64,000 nucleotides of DNA from Alphaproteobacteria bacterium (lineage in GTDB: Bacteria; Pseudomonadota; Alphaproteobacteria; Reyranellales; Reyranellaceae): positions 62,001 to 126,000 of the forward strand of contig JAFKFK010000009.1 in assembly GCA_017307275.1 (NCBI GenBank). Direction: 5' to 3'. Shown piece by piece: positions 21,943-31,720 of this stretch. The translations under genes were made by a program, and so were the position numbers. Numbering within the stretch: position 1 is the first letter of the stretch; the number at the start of each line of letters is the position of its first letter. The notes below the pieces were generated by a model. The model saw nothing but the letters and a program-made list of their open reading frames with translations. It did not search any database and was not told the DNA's origin.

Positions 21943-22857
21943 ATGGACTATCTGCTGCTCCAGATGCTGAACGGCGTGCAGCTCGGCCTGCTGATGTTCC
22001 TGCTCGCCGCCGGGCTGACCTTGACCTTCGGCATCATGGATCTCGTCAATCTGGCGCACGGCTCGCTCTACATGATGGGCGCCTATATCGCCTGGACGAC
22101 GATCAGCTGGACCGATTCCTTCGTCATGGGCGCGTTGCTGGCGCTGCCCATCATCTTCGTATTAGGTCTCGTCGTCGAAGCGGTCGTGGCGCGACGGCTC
22201 TATGCTCGCAACCACCTCGACCAGGTGCTGGCGACCTTCGGCCTGATCCTCTTCTTCAACGAACTGGTGCGCGTGATCTGGGGGCCGGCCGGCAAGAGCA
22301 TCGCCGTGCCCGCTTTCCTGAATCGCACCGTCGAAATCCTGCCCGGCGTGCCCTACCCCGCCTATCGCTTCGCCATCATCGTCGTGGGCGCCGCGGTCGC
22401 CATCCTGCTGGCCTGGCTGGTGGCGCGCACACGGATCGGCATGCTGATCCGGGCGGGTGCCTCCAACCGGCGCATGATCGGCGCGCTGGGCGTGAACATA
22501 GAACTGCTGTTCAGCCTGGTGTTCGGCCTAGGTGCAGTGTTCGCCGGTCTGGCCGGCTTGATGGCCGCCCCCATCACCTCGGTGAAAATCGGCATGGGCG
22601 ACGATATCCTGATCCTCGCCTTCGTGATCATCGTCATCGGCGGGATCGGCTCGATCAAGGGCGCCTTCATCGCCGCCATGGTGGTGGGCCAGATCGACAT
22701 CGTCGGCCGCGCCTTCCTGCCCGACCTGCTCAAGACCTTTCTGAGCGCCAGCGCCGCCTCGAGCGCTGCCCCGGCGATCTCGCAGGTGCTGGTCTATATC
22801 GTCATGGCGGGCGTGCTGGTCTGGCGGCCGACAGGCCTGTTCGGGCAGCGCACGTGA
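21943..22857 (+). CDS. Liv-type ABC permease (LivH family)
   Basis: 304 residues, mostly hydrophobic helices. The N-terminal QMLNGVQLGLLMFLLAAGLTLTFGIMDLVNLAHGSLYM is diagnostic of LivH, and the IRAGASNRRMIGALGVN loop is the ATPase contact. It forms the membrane channel with the LivM-type protein that starts 10 bases after it. Confidence 0.93.
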   Translation: MDYLLLQMLNGVQLGLLMFLLAAGLTLTFGIMDLVNLAHGSLYMMGAYIAWTTISWTDSFVMGALLALPIIFVLGLVVEAVVARRLYARNHLDQVLATFGLILFFNELVRVIWGPAGKSIAVPAFLNRTVEILPGVPYPAYRFAIIVVGAAVAILLAWLVARTRIGMLIRAGASNRRMIGALGVNIELLFSLVFGLGAVFAGLAGLMAAPITSVKIGMGDDILILAFVIIVIGGIGSIKGAFIAAMVVGQIDIVGRAFLPDLLKTFLSASAASSAAPAISQVLVYIVMAGVLVWRPTGLFGQRT

Positions 22858-22867
22858 GCGACGCCTC

Positions 22868-23833
22868 GTGATCGCCGCCTTGCGTACGCCGCGTGGGCTC
22901 ATCACCGCGCTGATCCTGCTGGCCCTGGCGGTGCTGCCGCTGCTGACCCAGGCTTTCGATCAGCGCTATCTGCTGTCGATCGGCACGCGCATCGTCATCT
23001 GGTCCATCGCTGCCGTCAGCCTCAACATGATCCTGGGCTATGGCGGCCTGGTGAGCTTCGGCCATGCCGTCTTCTTCGGCATCGGCGGCTACGCCGTCGG
23101 CATCCTGTCGGCGCATGGCGTATCGAGCGGCTGGATCCAGTGGCCCGTGGCCTTGATCGCCGCCACGCTGTGGGCTGCCCTGATCGGCGCGCTGTCGCTC
23201 AGGACGCGCGGCCTCTACTTCATCATGATCACCTTGGCCTTTGCGCAGCTCGTCTACTATGTCGGCGGCGGCCTCGAAGCCTATGGCGCCGACGATGGAC
23301 TCAACATCAGCCGCAGCCGCTTTCCCGGCCTGATCGACCTGCGCGACAAGGCGAGCTTCTACTGGCTGTGCTTCGTGGCTCTCTGCGGCACCCTGTGGTT
23401 CTGTAGCCGTTTCGCCAACTCGCGCTTCGGCTACGTGATCCGGGGCGCCAAGTCGAACGACCTGCGCATGACGGCACTGGGCTTTCCAGTGTTCCGCTAT
23501 CGGCTCGTTGCCTTCACCCTCTCCGGTACTTTCGGTGGGCTGGCCGGCATTCTGCTTGCCAACGAAGGCGCCTATATCTCGCCCGCCATGATGTCGTGGG
23601 TGAAGTCGGGCGATCTCATCGTCATCGTCGTGCTGGGCGGCATGGGCACGCTGTTCGGCCCGCTCTATGGCACCATCGCCTTCTTCGTCCTGGAAGAGTC
23701 GCTGCCGCATCTGCTCGATCTGATGCGCAAGGGCTGGGGCGAATACTGGCAGATCGTGTTCGGCCCCCTGCTGATTCTGGTCGCGCTCTATGCGCGCGGC
23801 GGCATCGATTCGTTGTTAGGTCGACGCTCATGA
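22868..23833 (+). CDS. Liv-type ABC permease (LivM family)
   Basis: 321 residues. The signature LNMILGYGGLVSFGHAVFFGIGGYAVG near residue 50, the coupling loop IRGAKSNDLRMTALGFP and GGMGTLFGPLYG near the C-terminus mark the LivM family. The start codon is GTG at 22868. Its stop overlaps the next ATPase start (ATGA). Confidence 0.93.
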   Translation: MIAALRTPRGLITALILLALAVLPLLTQAFDQRYLLSIGTRIVIWSIAAVSLNMILGYGGLVSFGHAVFFGIGGYAVGILSAHGVSSGWIQWPVALIAATLWAALIGALSLRTRGLYFIMITLAFAQLVYYVGGGLEAYGADDGLNISRSRFPGLIDLRDKASFYWLCFVALCGTLWFCSRFANSRFGYVIRGAKSNDLRMTALGFPVFRYRLVAFTLSGTFGGLAGILLANEGAYISPAMMSWVKSGDLIVIVVLGGMGTLFGPLYGTIAFFVLEESLPHLLDLMRKGWGEYWQIVFGPLLILVALYARGGIDSLLGRRS

Positions 23834-24587
23834 GCACGCCATTGCTCAGCACGGACCGCCTCGTGAAGCGCTTCGGCGGCCTGCTCGCCACCGACAATGT
23901 CTCGATCGACGTCGTGCCCGGTGAAATCCACGCCCTGATCGGCCCCAACGGCGCCGGCAAGACAACCTTGGTCGGCCAGCTCACCGGCAACATCGCGCCC
24001 GACTCCGGCACGATCCGGTTCGCGGGCCAGGACGTCACACGCCTGCCGACGCACAAGCGCGTGCATCTGGGTCTGGCGCGTTCCTTCCAGATCACTTCCG
24101 TCCTACGCGAGTTCACGGCGCTGGAGAATGTAGCGCTGGCCGTACAGGCCCATGCCGGCCACTCCTTCCGCTTCCTGGCCGATGCACGCAATGATGAAGG
24201 CCTGCGCGGCCCCGCCCGTCGCGGCCTGGAGGAAGTCGGCCTCGGACAGCGCGCCAACACACTCGCTTCCGCCCTCAGCCATGGCGAACAACGCCAGCTC
24301 GAGATCGCCATGGCCTTGGCAGGTGACCCGTCGCTGTTGCTGCTCGACGAGCCGATGGCCGGCATGGGCGCCGAAGAAAGCCAGCGCATGATCGGCTTCC
24401 TGCGGGCGTTGAAGAGCAAGCGAGCGATGCTGCTGATCGAACACGACATGGACGCCGTCTTCCAGCTCGCCGACCGCATCACCGTGCTGGTCTATGGCCG
24501 CGCCATCGCCAGCGGCACACCGGCCGAAATCCGTGCCAACCAGGATGTGCGCCACGCCTATCTCGGCGATGACGGAATGGTCGCCTG

Positions 24588-24588
<1 letters not shown>
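23830..24588 (+). CDS. Liv-type ABC transporter ATPase (LivG family)
   Basis: 252 residues from the ATG at 23830, which overlaps the LivM stop; the longer open frame upstream lies inside the permease gene. Walker A GPNGAGKTT, canonical signature LSHGEQRQLEIA, Walker B LLLDEPMAGMG and the D-loop/switch LIEHDMDAVF are all intact, unlike the LivG at 810. It shares one base with the following LivF start. Confidence 0.94.
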
Positions 24589-25289
<701 letters not shown>

Positions 25290-25306
25290 TTCTTCCGGAG
25301 TTGCCG

Positions 25307-26404
25307 ATGCGTCTGTTCGCTCTCGCTTCGTTGCTCGTACCCTCGGTGCTCGCTCTGAGCGCTGCGCCGTCGGCCGCCCAGGGGTCAGTCAACGTCTACA
25401 ACTGGTCGGACTATATCGCCGAAGACCAGCTCAAGGACTTCGCCAAGAACACCGGCATCAAGGTCAACTACACGACCTACGACTCCAACGAGATTCTCGA
25501 CGCCAAGCTCAAGACCGGCAAGTCGGGCTACGACGTCGTCGTGCCGACAGCCTCACCCTTCTTCGTGCGCCAGCTCCAGGCCAACCTGTTCGCGCCGCTC
25601 GACCGGTCCAAGCTCAAGAACTGGAGCAACCTCGATCCCGAGATCATGGCGGCGCTCGCCAAGTACGATCCCGGCAATGCCCATGGCATCCCCTGGATGT
25701 GGGGCACGACGGGCATCGGCTACAACGTCGCCGAGATCAAGAAGCGGATGCCGGATGCGCCGGTCGATTCGCTGCGCATGATCTTCGATCCGGCGGTCGT
25801 GTCGAAATTCAAGGATTGCGGCGTGATGCTGCTCGACAGCGCCACCGATGTGCTGCCGGCTGCCCTGAAGTATCTCGGCCTCGATCCGGACTCCAAGAAG
25901 TCGGAAGACCTCGCCAAAGCCGCCGACGTGGTGAAGGCGATACGGCCCTTCGTCTCCAAGTTTCATTCGTCGGAGTACATCAACGCGCTCGCGGGCGGGA
26001 ACATCTGCCTGGCCTTCGGCTTCTCCGGCGACATCTTCCAGGCACGCGACCGCGCGGCCAAGGCGGCCGACAAGCGCGAGATCGCCTATGCCATTCCCAA
26101 GGAAGGCTCGCTGCTCTGGATCGACGTCGCCGGCATTCCGAAGGGTGCGCCGAATCTCGCCAACGCTTATGCCTTCCTTGATTTCATGCTGGAGCCCAAG
26201 GTGGCGGCCGCGTCGAGCGAGGTCACGGGCTATGCCAACGCCAACAAGGCGGCCTTCGCGCTGCTGCCCAAGGACATCTCGGGCAATCCGCTGATCTATC
26301 CACCGGCCGACGTGCGGGCGAAGTTCTATACGATTACGGCCGGGACTGCCGATCAGTTGCGTGAGCGCACGCGTTTGTGGACAGCCATCAAGACGGGTCG
26401 ATGA
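25307..26404 (+). CDS. Polyamine-type ABC transporter substrate-binding protein (PotF/PotD family)
   Basis: 365 residues from the ATG at 25307, with CCGGAG six bases before it. The signal peptide is about 1-25 (LFALASLLVPSVLALSAAPSAAQ). The mature start VNVYNWSDYIAEDQLKDFAK and GYDVVVPTASPFFVRQLQ are characteristic of putrescine/spermidine-binding proteins. It binds the polyamine in the periplasm for the PotGHI-type genes that follow. An acetylpolyamine deacetylase is encoded 9 kb downstream (35419), which fits polyamine use. Confidence 0.92.
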   Translation: MRLFALASLLVPSVLALSAAPSAAQGSVNVYNWSDYIAEDQLKDFAKNTGIKVNYTTYDSNEILDAKLKTGKSGYDVVVPTASPFFVRQLQANLFAPLDRSKLKNWSNLDPEIMAALAKYDPGNAHGIPWMWGTTGIGYNVAEIKKRMPDAPVDSLRMIFDPAVVSKFKDCGVMLLDSATDVLPAALKYLGLDPDSKKSEDLAKAADVVKAIRPFVSKFHSSEYINALAGGNICLAFGFSGDIFQARDRAAKAADKREIAYAIPKEGSLLWIDVAGIPKGAPNLANAYAFLDFMLEPKVAAASSEVTGYANANKAAFALLPKDISGNPLIYPPADVRAKFYTITAGTADQLRERTRLWTAIKTGR

Positions 26405-26405
26405 A

Positions 26406-27413
26406 TTGCACGCTGGGCCTATTGCTGACTCCATCGTTCGTATCGAAGGACTGACCAAGCGCTTCGGCGCCATCACCGCCGTTGACGGCGTCGATCTCGA
26501 GATCCAGCGCGGCGAGCTCTTCGCCCTGTTGGGGGGCTCGGGCTGTGGCAAGACCACCCTCCTGCGCATGCTGGCGGGCTTCGAGGTGCCGGATAACGGC
26601 CGCATCGTCATCGACGGCCAGGACATGACCGGCGTCCCGCCGCATCTGCGGCCGGTCAACATGATGTTCCAGTCCTATGCCCTCTTCCCGCACATGGATG
26701 TGGCAACGAACGTGGGCTACGGGCTGCGCCGCGAAGGCGTGAAGGCGCCGGAGATCGCCACGCGCGTCGCCGAGGCACTGGAGCAGGTGAAGCTCGCCAA
26801 CCACGCCGCGCGGCGGCCAGCCCAGCTCTCCGGCGGTCAACGCCAGCGCGTGGCGCTCGCCCGCGCCCTGGTGAAGCGGCCGAAGCTGTTGCTTCTCGAC
26901 GAACCGCTGGCCGCGCTCGACCGCAAGCTGCGCGAGGGCACGCGCTTCGAGCTGGTGCGCCTGCAGGAGCAGCTTGGCCTCACCTTCGTCATGGTGACGC
27001 ACGACCAGGAAGAAGCGATGTCCATGGCGACGCGACTGGCCGTCATGAACACCGGCCGGGTCGCCCAGGTCGGCACACCGCACGAGATCTACGAGCGGCC
27101 GGCCTCGCGCTTCGTCGCCGACTTCATCGGCATCGCCAACATCCTCGAAGCCGACGGCGGATGGCTGGCGGTGCGGCCGGAGAAGATCACGCTGTCCGCC
27201 AACCGGCTCGACGCCGCGAATACGGTCGCCGGCAAGATCCTCGATATCGCCTACGAAGGCGACCGCTCGCTCTATCGCATCGTCACTGAGGGCAAGGGCA
27301 CGTTGGTGGTCTCCACCACCAACATCGACCGCACGCGACCCGCCTCCTTCGCCCGCGGCCAGGGGGTATGGCTCGGCTGGTCGGCCGAGGCTGGACATCG
27401 CCTGAGCGAATGA
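26406..27413 (+). CDS. Polyamine-type ABC transporter ATPase (PotG/PotA family)
   Basis: About 335 residues. The start is uncertain: TTG at 26406 comes just after the binding-protein stop, while GTG at 26361 would overlap it by 44 bases. Walker A GGSGCGKTT, Q-loop MFQSYALFPHM, signature LSGGQRQRVALARALV and Walker B LLLLDEPLAALDRKL are followed by a TOBE-like regulatory region with VRPEKITLS. It powers the two permeases downstream. Confidence 0.92.
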   Translation: MHAGPIADSIVRIEGLTKRFGAITAVDGVDLEIQRGELFALLGGSGCGKTTLLRMLAGFEVPDNGRIVIDGQDMTGVPPHLRPVNMMFQSYALFPHMDVATNVGYGLRREGVKAPEIATRVAEALEQVKLANHAARRPAQLSGGQRQRVALARALVKRPKLLLLDEPLAALDRKLREGTRFELVRLQEQLGLTFVMVTHDQEEAMSMATRLAVMNTGRVAQVGTPHEIYERPASRFVADFIGIANILEADGGWLAVRPEKITLSANRLDAANTVAGKILDIAYEGDRSLYRIVTEGKGTLVVSTTNIDRTRPASFARGQGVWLGWSAEAGHRLSE

Positions 27414-27424
27414 GCGCCTAGACC

Positions 27425-28264
27425 ATGCGCTACGCCATCGCGCTTCCTTTCCTGTGGCTCGCAGTTTTCTTCCTGCTGCCATTCGCTCTGGTCCTGGCCA
27501 TCGCGCTCGGCACCAATGCGCCCGACGTCGCGCCGCCGGTCGAGTTGGGCTTCAGCTTCAAGAACTTTGCCCTGCTGTTCTCCGACGATCTCTACGTCGC
27601 GGCCTGGCTGTCATCGTTACGCATCGCGGCGACCTCGACTCTGATCGCGTTGCTCCTCGGCTATCCCATGGCCTACGCCATCGCGCGGGCGCGCCCTGAA
27701 TGGCGCCCCCTGCTGTTGATGCTGGTCGTGTTGCCCTTCTGGACGTCGTTTCTGATCCGCATCTATGCTTGGATGGGGCTGCTGGCGAAGAACGGCTTGA
27801 TCGACCAGTTCCTGCGCTGGAGCGGCATCGCGGATAATCCCGGTAGCATCCTCGGCACGGAATGGGCGGTGCATCTTGGCATCGTCTACGCCTACCTGCC
27901 CTTCATGGTGCTGCCGCTCTACGCGACCCTGGAGAAGCTCGACACGAGCCTGCTGGAAGCCGCGGCCGATCTTGGCGCCAAGCCTCTGACCGCCTTCCTC
28001 ACCATCACCCTGCCGCTGTCGCTGCCCGGCATCGTGGCCGGCTGCCTGCTGGTTTTCATCCCCTCGATCGGCGAGTTCGTCATTCCCGACCTGTTGGGCG
28101 GCACCGACACCCTCATGATTGGCAAGGTCCTGTGGGACGAGTTCTTCACCAACGCTGACTGGCCCCTGGCGTCGGCCGTGGCGATCTGCCTGTTGATCCT
28201 GCTGGTGGGGCCGATTGCGCTGTTCCAGCGCCAGCAGGCGCGCAGCCTGGAGCGCCGCACATGA
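27425..28264 (+). CDS. Polyamine-type ABC transporter permease (PotH/PotB family)
   Basis: 279 residues with about six membrane helices. The EAA-type loop EAAADLGAKPLTAFLTITLPLSLPG contacts the ATPase, and RIYAWMGLLAKNGLID is typical of PotB/PotH. It starts 11 bases after the ATPase gene and overlaps the next permease by ATGA. Confidence 0.92.
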   Translation: MRYAIALPFLWLAVFFLLPFALVLAIALGTNAPDVAPPVELGFSFKNFALLFSDDLYVAAWLSSLRIAATSTLIALLLGYPMAYAIARARPEWRPLLLMLVVLPFWTSFLIRIYAWMGLLAKNGLIDQFLRWSGIADNPGSILGTEWAVHLGIVYAYLPFMVLPLYATLEKLDTSLLEAAADLGAKPLTAFLTITLPLSLPGIVAGCLLVFIPSIGEFVIPDLLGGTDTLMIGKVLWDEFFTNADWPLASAVAICLLILLVGPIALFQRQQARSLERRT

Positions 28265-29052
28265 ACGGCCGCGCCCGCTTCGCCTTTACCGTACTCGCCT
28301 TCGGCTACGCCTTTCTCTACCTGCCGATCGTCCTGGTGATCGTCTATTCGTTCAACGAATCGCGTCTCGTCACGGTCTGGGCTGGCTTCTCCACCAAATG
28401 GTGGCAGGCGCTGTTCGCCAACGAGGCGATGCTGGACGCTGCGTGGCTGTCGCTGCGCATTGCCCTGGTGAGCGCCACGACGGCCGCCGTCATCGGCCTC
28501 GCCGCCGGATATGCCCTCGCGCGCGCGCCGTTCTTCTTTGGGCGCACGCTGTTCGGCAGCCTCGTCATCGCGCCCATGGTGATGCCCGAAGTCGTCATGG
28601 GCATTTCGATGCTGCTGCTCTTCGTGGGCTCCGAGCAGCTTCTGGGCGGACCCGACCGCGGGTTCCTCACCATCACGCTCGCGCACACGACCTTCTCCAT
28701 CGCCTTCGTGGCCATCGTCGTGCAGGCGCGACTGGCGGACTTCGATCGCTCGCTCGAAGAGGCAGCGATGGATCTCGGCGCGACGCCATGGACGACCTTC
28801 CGCACCATCACCCTGCCGCTGATTACACCGGCTGTCGGTTCCGGCTGGCTGCTCGCCTTCACATTGTCGTTGGACGATTTGATCCTGACCCAGTTCGTCG
28901 CCGGCGCGCAGTCGCAAACGCTTCCAATGCGCGTCTATTCCAGCGTTCGCCTCGGGGTCGATCCGCAAATAAACGTGCTGGCCACCATCATCGTCTGCGT
29001 GGCCGCCTGTGCATTGATCCTGTCGGGCTGGCTGACGCGACGGAAAGTTTGA
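28261..29052 (+). CDS. Polyamine-type ABC transporter permease (PotI/PotC family)
   Basis: 263 residues with about six helices. The N-terminal LYLPIVLVIVYSFNESRLVTVWAGFS and the EAA loop EEAAMDLGATPWTTFRTITLPL are typical of PotC/PotI. LSLDDLILTQFV near the C-terminus is also conserved in the family. It completes the transporter; a molybdoenzyme gene begins 29 bases later. Confidence 0.92.
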   Translation: MNGRARFAFTVLAFGYAFLYLPIVLVIVYSFNESRLVTVWAGFSTKWWQALFANEAMLDAAWLSLRIALVSATTAAVIGLAAGYALARAPFFFGRTLFGSLVIAPMVMPEVVMGISMLLLFVGSEQLLGGPDRGFLTITLAHTTFSIAFVAIVVQARLADFDRSLEEAAMDLGATPWTTFRTITLPLITPAVGSGWLLAFTLSLDDLILTQFVAGAQSQTLPMRVYSSVRLGVDPQINVLATIIVCVAACALILSGWLTRRKV

Positions 29053-29081
29053 GCTAAGAATCGGCGTCCTGGGAGGAAAAA

Positions 29082-30317
29082 ATGCCGAGAACCGGAACAA
29101 TCAAGGCGTCGCGACGTAACGTGCTGAAGGGGGTCGGGATGGCCACAGTCGGTGCTTCACTGCCGCCGGTCGGCGCGGCACTAGCGCAGGGCGCACCTGC
29201 CGCAGCCAAGGGACCCAAGCTCCTCGAAATGGACGGCAAGGCCAAGCTCGCGATTCTCGGCGACAAGCCGCTGGTCGCCGAGACCCAGGCCGAGCTGTTG
29301 GACGACGACGTTACGCCGACGGCCAAGCTCTTCATCCGCAACAATGGCCAAGTGCCGGACGTGACAGGCGATCCCAAGGCCTGGAAGATCAAGATCGACG
29401 GCGAAGTGAACACGCCGCTGGAGATCAGCGTCGGCGAGTTGGCGAGCCGCTTCCCCAACGTCACCTACAATCTGATGCTGGAATGCGGCGGCAATGGCCG
29501 CTCCTTCTTCTCGCCCGAGGCGCGCGGCAATCAGTGGACCAATGGCGGTGCTGGTTGCCCGCAATGGACCGGCGTGCGTCTGGCCGATGTGCTGAAGGCG
29601 GCCGGCGTAAAGCCATCGGCCACGTACACGGGCCACTATGGCGCCGATCCAACGCTCGCCGGCGAAACCGACAAGCCCACCATCTCGCGCGGCGTACCCA
29701 TGGCCAAGGCGATGGAGGAGCACACACTCATCGCCTTCAAGCTGAACGGCCAGGACATCCCGCTGATCCACGGCGCGCCGGTGCGCCTCGTCGTGCCGGG
29801 CTGGCCGGCCTCCGTGTCCACCAAGTGGCTGAAGCGCATCTGGGTGCGCGACAAGGAGCATGACGGCCCCGGCATGGGCGGCTTCTCCTACCGCGTGCCG
29901 AAGACGCCGATCGTGCCCGGCAGCAAGGGCAACGAGAAGGACATGGCGATCCTCGAGTCGATGCCGGTGCGCTCGGTCATCACCTTTCCGGCGGACGGCA
30001 CCAAGCTCGCCGCCGGCACGCGCAAGCTCGATCTGCGTGGACATGCCTGGGCAGGCGACTACGACATCAAGACGGTCGACATCTCGACCGACTATGGCGT
30101 CACCTGGAAGACCGCCAAGGTCAATCCGCCCGCCAACAAGTTCGCCTGGCAGCGCTTCACCGCGTCGATCGACCTGCCGACCTCGGGCTACTACGAAGTC
30201 TGGGCCAAGGCGACGGACAGCAAGGGCGTGACGCAGCCCTTCACCGCGGCCAACTGGAACCCGCAAGGCTACGGCGCCAATCCGATCAACCGCATCCGGG
30301 TGCTTGTCGAATCTTGA
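29082..30317 (+). CDS. Sulfite dehydrogenase-like molybdopterin oxidoreductase (SorA-like), Tat-exported
   Basis: 411 residues with a Tat leader (SRRNVLKGVGMATVGAS, cut near ALAQG). The oxidoreductase molybdopterin domain contains the expected Mo-ligand cysteine, Cys135, in LMLECGGNGRSFF. A C-terminal Mo-cofactor dimerisation domain follows from about residue 290. It would oxidise sulfite to sulfate in the periplasm and hand electrons to the cytochrome c encoded next. Related family members act on other substrates, so sulfite is the best guess, not proven. A GGGAGG precedes the ATG. Confidence 0.88.
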   Translation: MPRTGTIKASRRNVLKGVGMATVGASLPPVGAALAQGAPAAAKGPKLLEMDGKAKLAILGDKPLVAETQAELLDDDVTPTAKLFIRNNGQVPDVTGDPKAWKIKIDGEVNTPLEISVGELASRFPNVTYNLMLECGGNGRSFFSPEARGNQWTNGGAGCPQWTGVRLADVLKAAGVKPSATYTGHYGADPTLAGETDKPTISRGVPMAKAMEEHTLIAFKLNGQDIPLIHGAPVRLVVPGWPASVSTKWLKRIWVRDKEHDGPGMGGFSYRVPKTPIVPGSKGNEKDMAILESMPVRSVITFPADGTKLAAGTRKLDLRGHAWAGDYDIKTVDISTDYGVTWKTAKVNPPANKFAWQRFTASIDLPTSGYYEVWAKATDSKGVTQPFTAANWNPQGYGANPINRIRVLVES

Positions 30318-30328
30318 GCCGGCTCACC

Positions 30329-30748
30329 ATGACCCACGTCGTCGTCATCACGTTGACGACGACGTTCCTGCTCCTCGCCCTCGATCGCGCGGGCGAGTTG
30401 GGCCGCAAGCAGTATGTCTACGTGCCGCCGGCGCCCAAGGTGGAAGCGCCACCGGTCGATCCCGAGAAGGGCAAGCCTCCGCCGCACAACGACACGGTCG
30501 ACGATCTGCCCGACGGCAAGGGCCGCGAGATCACCTTCTACACCTGCACCGCCTGCCATGGCGTGGCGCTGATCAAGGCGCAGGGGCTGACGCGCGACCT
30601 CTGGGATTCAACCTTCGACCTGATGCTCGAGAAGCATCGCATGCCTCCGGTGAAGGCCGAGGACCGCGCCGAGATCCTCACCTATCTCGCCGAGCAGTTT
30701 CCGCCGCGCCGCAAGGGCCGCGGAAACGACAATCCGTTCCTGAAGTAG
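30329..30748 (+). CDS. c-type cytochrome, probable partner of the SorA-like enzyme
   Basis: About 139 residues from the ATG at 30329; a TTG at 30314 that overlaps the previous stop is an alternative. A hydrophobic N-terminal segment (VVVITLTTTFLLLAL) serves as signal or membrane anchor. A proline-rich linker leads to one haem site, CTACH, and a later RMPPV whose Met could be the sixth ligand. It probably accepts electrons from the molybdoenzyme. It is convergent with the HxlR gene with no spare bases between. Confidence 0.88.
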   Translation: MTHVVVITLTTTFLLLALDRAGELGRKQYVYVPPAPKVEAPPVDPEKGKPPPHNDTVDDLPDGKGREITFYTCTACHGVALIKAQGLTRDLWDSTFDLMLEKHRMPPVKAEDRAEILTYLAEQFPPRRKGRGNDNPFLK

Positions 30749-31060
30749 TTATCCGAGGGCCTTCGCCCACTTCTCCGACCAGGTGTGCAGAGGCAGGAAG
30801 AGCAGCAGCAGCTCTTTGCCCAGCGCTGTGAGGCGGTAGCCCACCGCCTCGTCGAGCTCGACCAGCTTCGCCTCGCGCAGTTCGGCCAGTCGCGTGTTCA
30901 CGATGGTCGGGCTGGCGCCAATGAGATCCTGCAGGTCCCGGAAGCGCTTCGGTTCCTCGCGCAGTTCCCAGACGATGCGCAGGGTCCAGCGCCGGCCCAG
31001 CAGGTCGAGCAGCCGCATGATCGGTCGGCCTGTCTGCGAACCGCGAACGCGCTTCACCAT
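30749..31060 (-). CDS. HxlR-family transcriptional regulator
   Basis: 103 residues of a winged-helix protein: LLDLLGRRWTLRIVWELREEPKRFRDLQDLIGASPTIVNTRLAELREAKLVE, then YRLTALGKELL. This is the HxlR/DUF24 pattern. It has no cysteine, so it is not a thiol-redox sensor of the HypR/YodB sort. It is divergent from the gene at 31144, its likely target, across a palindromic 83-base gap. Confidence 0.88.
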   Translation of the reverse strand: MVKRVRGSQTGRPIMRLLDLLGRRWTLRIVWELREEPKRFRDLQDLIGASPTIVNTRLAELREAKLVELDEAVGYRLTALGKELLLLFLPLHTWSEKWAKALG

Positions 31061-31068
31061 CTATTTCA

Positions 31069-31136
31069 CTCCGTTACTACAATTTCTGTAGCAACGGCGG
31101 ATGACCGTTGCTACGTAATTTGTAGCACAAACGGAG
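31069..31136. promoter_or_regulatory. Double palindromic operator between the HxlR gene and the 31144 gene
   Basis: The first site (31071-31097) has half-sites CCGTTNCTACA and TGTAGNAACGG around five bases. The second (31105-31125) has CCGTTGCTAC and GTAGC around seven. The sites are 34 bp apart, about three helical turns. GTAGCAACGG (31088-31097) also pairs with CCGTTGCTAC (31105-31114), and CTCCGTT/AACGGAG bracket the whole region. Likely bound by the HxlR protein to control both directions. Confidence 0.7.
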
Positions 31137-31143
31137 ACCCGCC

Positions 31144-31704
31144 ATGCCCCGTATCGCCCCTGCCGAAGCGCCCTATCCGCCTGCCATCGCCACCGAACTC
31201 GAACGCATCATGCCGGCGGGTATGGAACCGCTGGTCCTGTTCCGCACGATGGCAAGGAGTCCTCGCGTGTTCGGCAAGATGTTTGCCGGCGGCCTGCTCG
31301 ACAAAGGCCCGCTTTCACTGCGCCAGCGCGAGATCGTCATCGACCGCACGACGGCCCGGCTGGGCTGCGAATACGAATGGGGTGTCCACGTCGCCTTGTT
31401 CGCAGACCGCGTGGCCTTGGGCGCCGACCAGATCGCAGCCCTCGTCCACGGCCCGGCCGATGCACCCTGCTGGACGCAAGAGGAACAGGCCCTGCTCGCC
31501 GCCGTCGACGATCTGGTCGACCGTCGCACGATTGCGACATCGACCTGGGACGACCTCGCCGCGCACTTCGACGAAGCGCAAATCCTCGAGGTGATCGCGC
31601 TGGTGGGCTACTACCACACGATCAGCTTCCTGTGCCACGGACTGGAGCTGCCGCTCGAAACATATGCCGCGCGCTTCCCGCTCACTCCGCAGTCCGCCTC
31701 ATAA
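31144..31704 (+). CDS. Carboxymuconolactone decarboxylase-family protein
   Basis: 186 residues of helical sequence. The family motif appears as LGCEYEWGVHVALFADRVAL with a single Cys followed by His seven residues later, so it lacks the CXXC redox pair of AhpD. This is the common alkylhydroperoxidase-like branch of unknown substrate. A GGAG precedes the ATG. Probably repressed by the divergent HxlR protein. It is convergent with the BenE-like gene. Confidence 0.85.
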   Translation: MPRIAPAEAPYPPAIATELERIMPAGMEPLVLFRTMARSPRVFGKMFAGGLLDKGPLSLRQREIVIDRTTARLGCEYEWGVHVALFADRVALGADQIAALVHGPADAPCWTQEEQALLAAVDDLVDRRTIATSTWDDLAAHFDEAQILEVIALVGYYHTISFLCHGLELPLETYAARFPLTPQSAS

Positions 31705-31720
31705 TGGGGCCAGGGTGGAA

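Noticed and set aside
26401..26454. ATG at 26401 as start of the polyamine ATPase
   Set aside because: That ATG is in another frame and reaches a stop after 17 codons; the ATPase frame must start at TTG 26406 or GTG 26361.
30749..31704. Aromatic-degradation gamma-carboxymuconolactone decarboxylase (PcaC) for the 31144 gene
   Set aside because: Length and motif fit the general CMD/AhpD-like family, and no protocatechuate genes are nearby, so the specific enzyme name is not supported.
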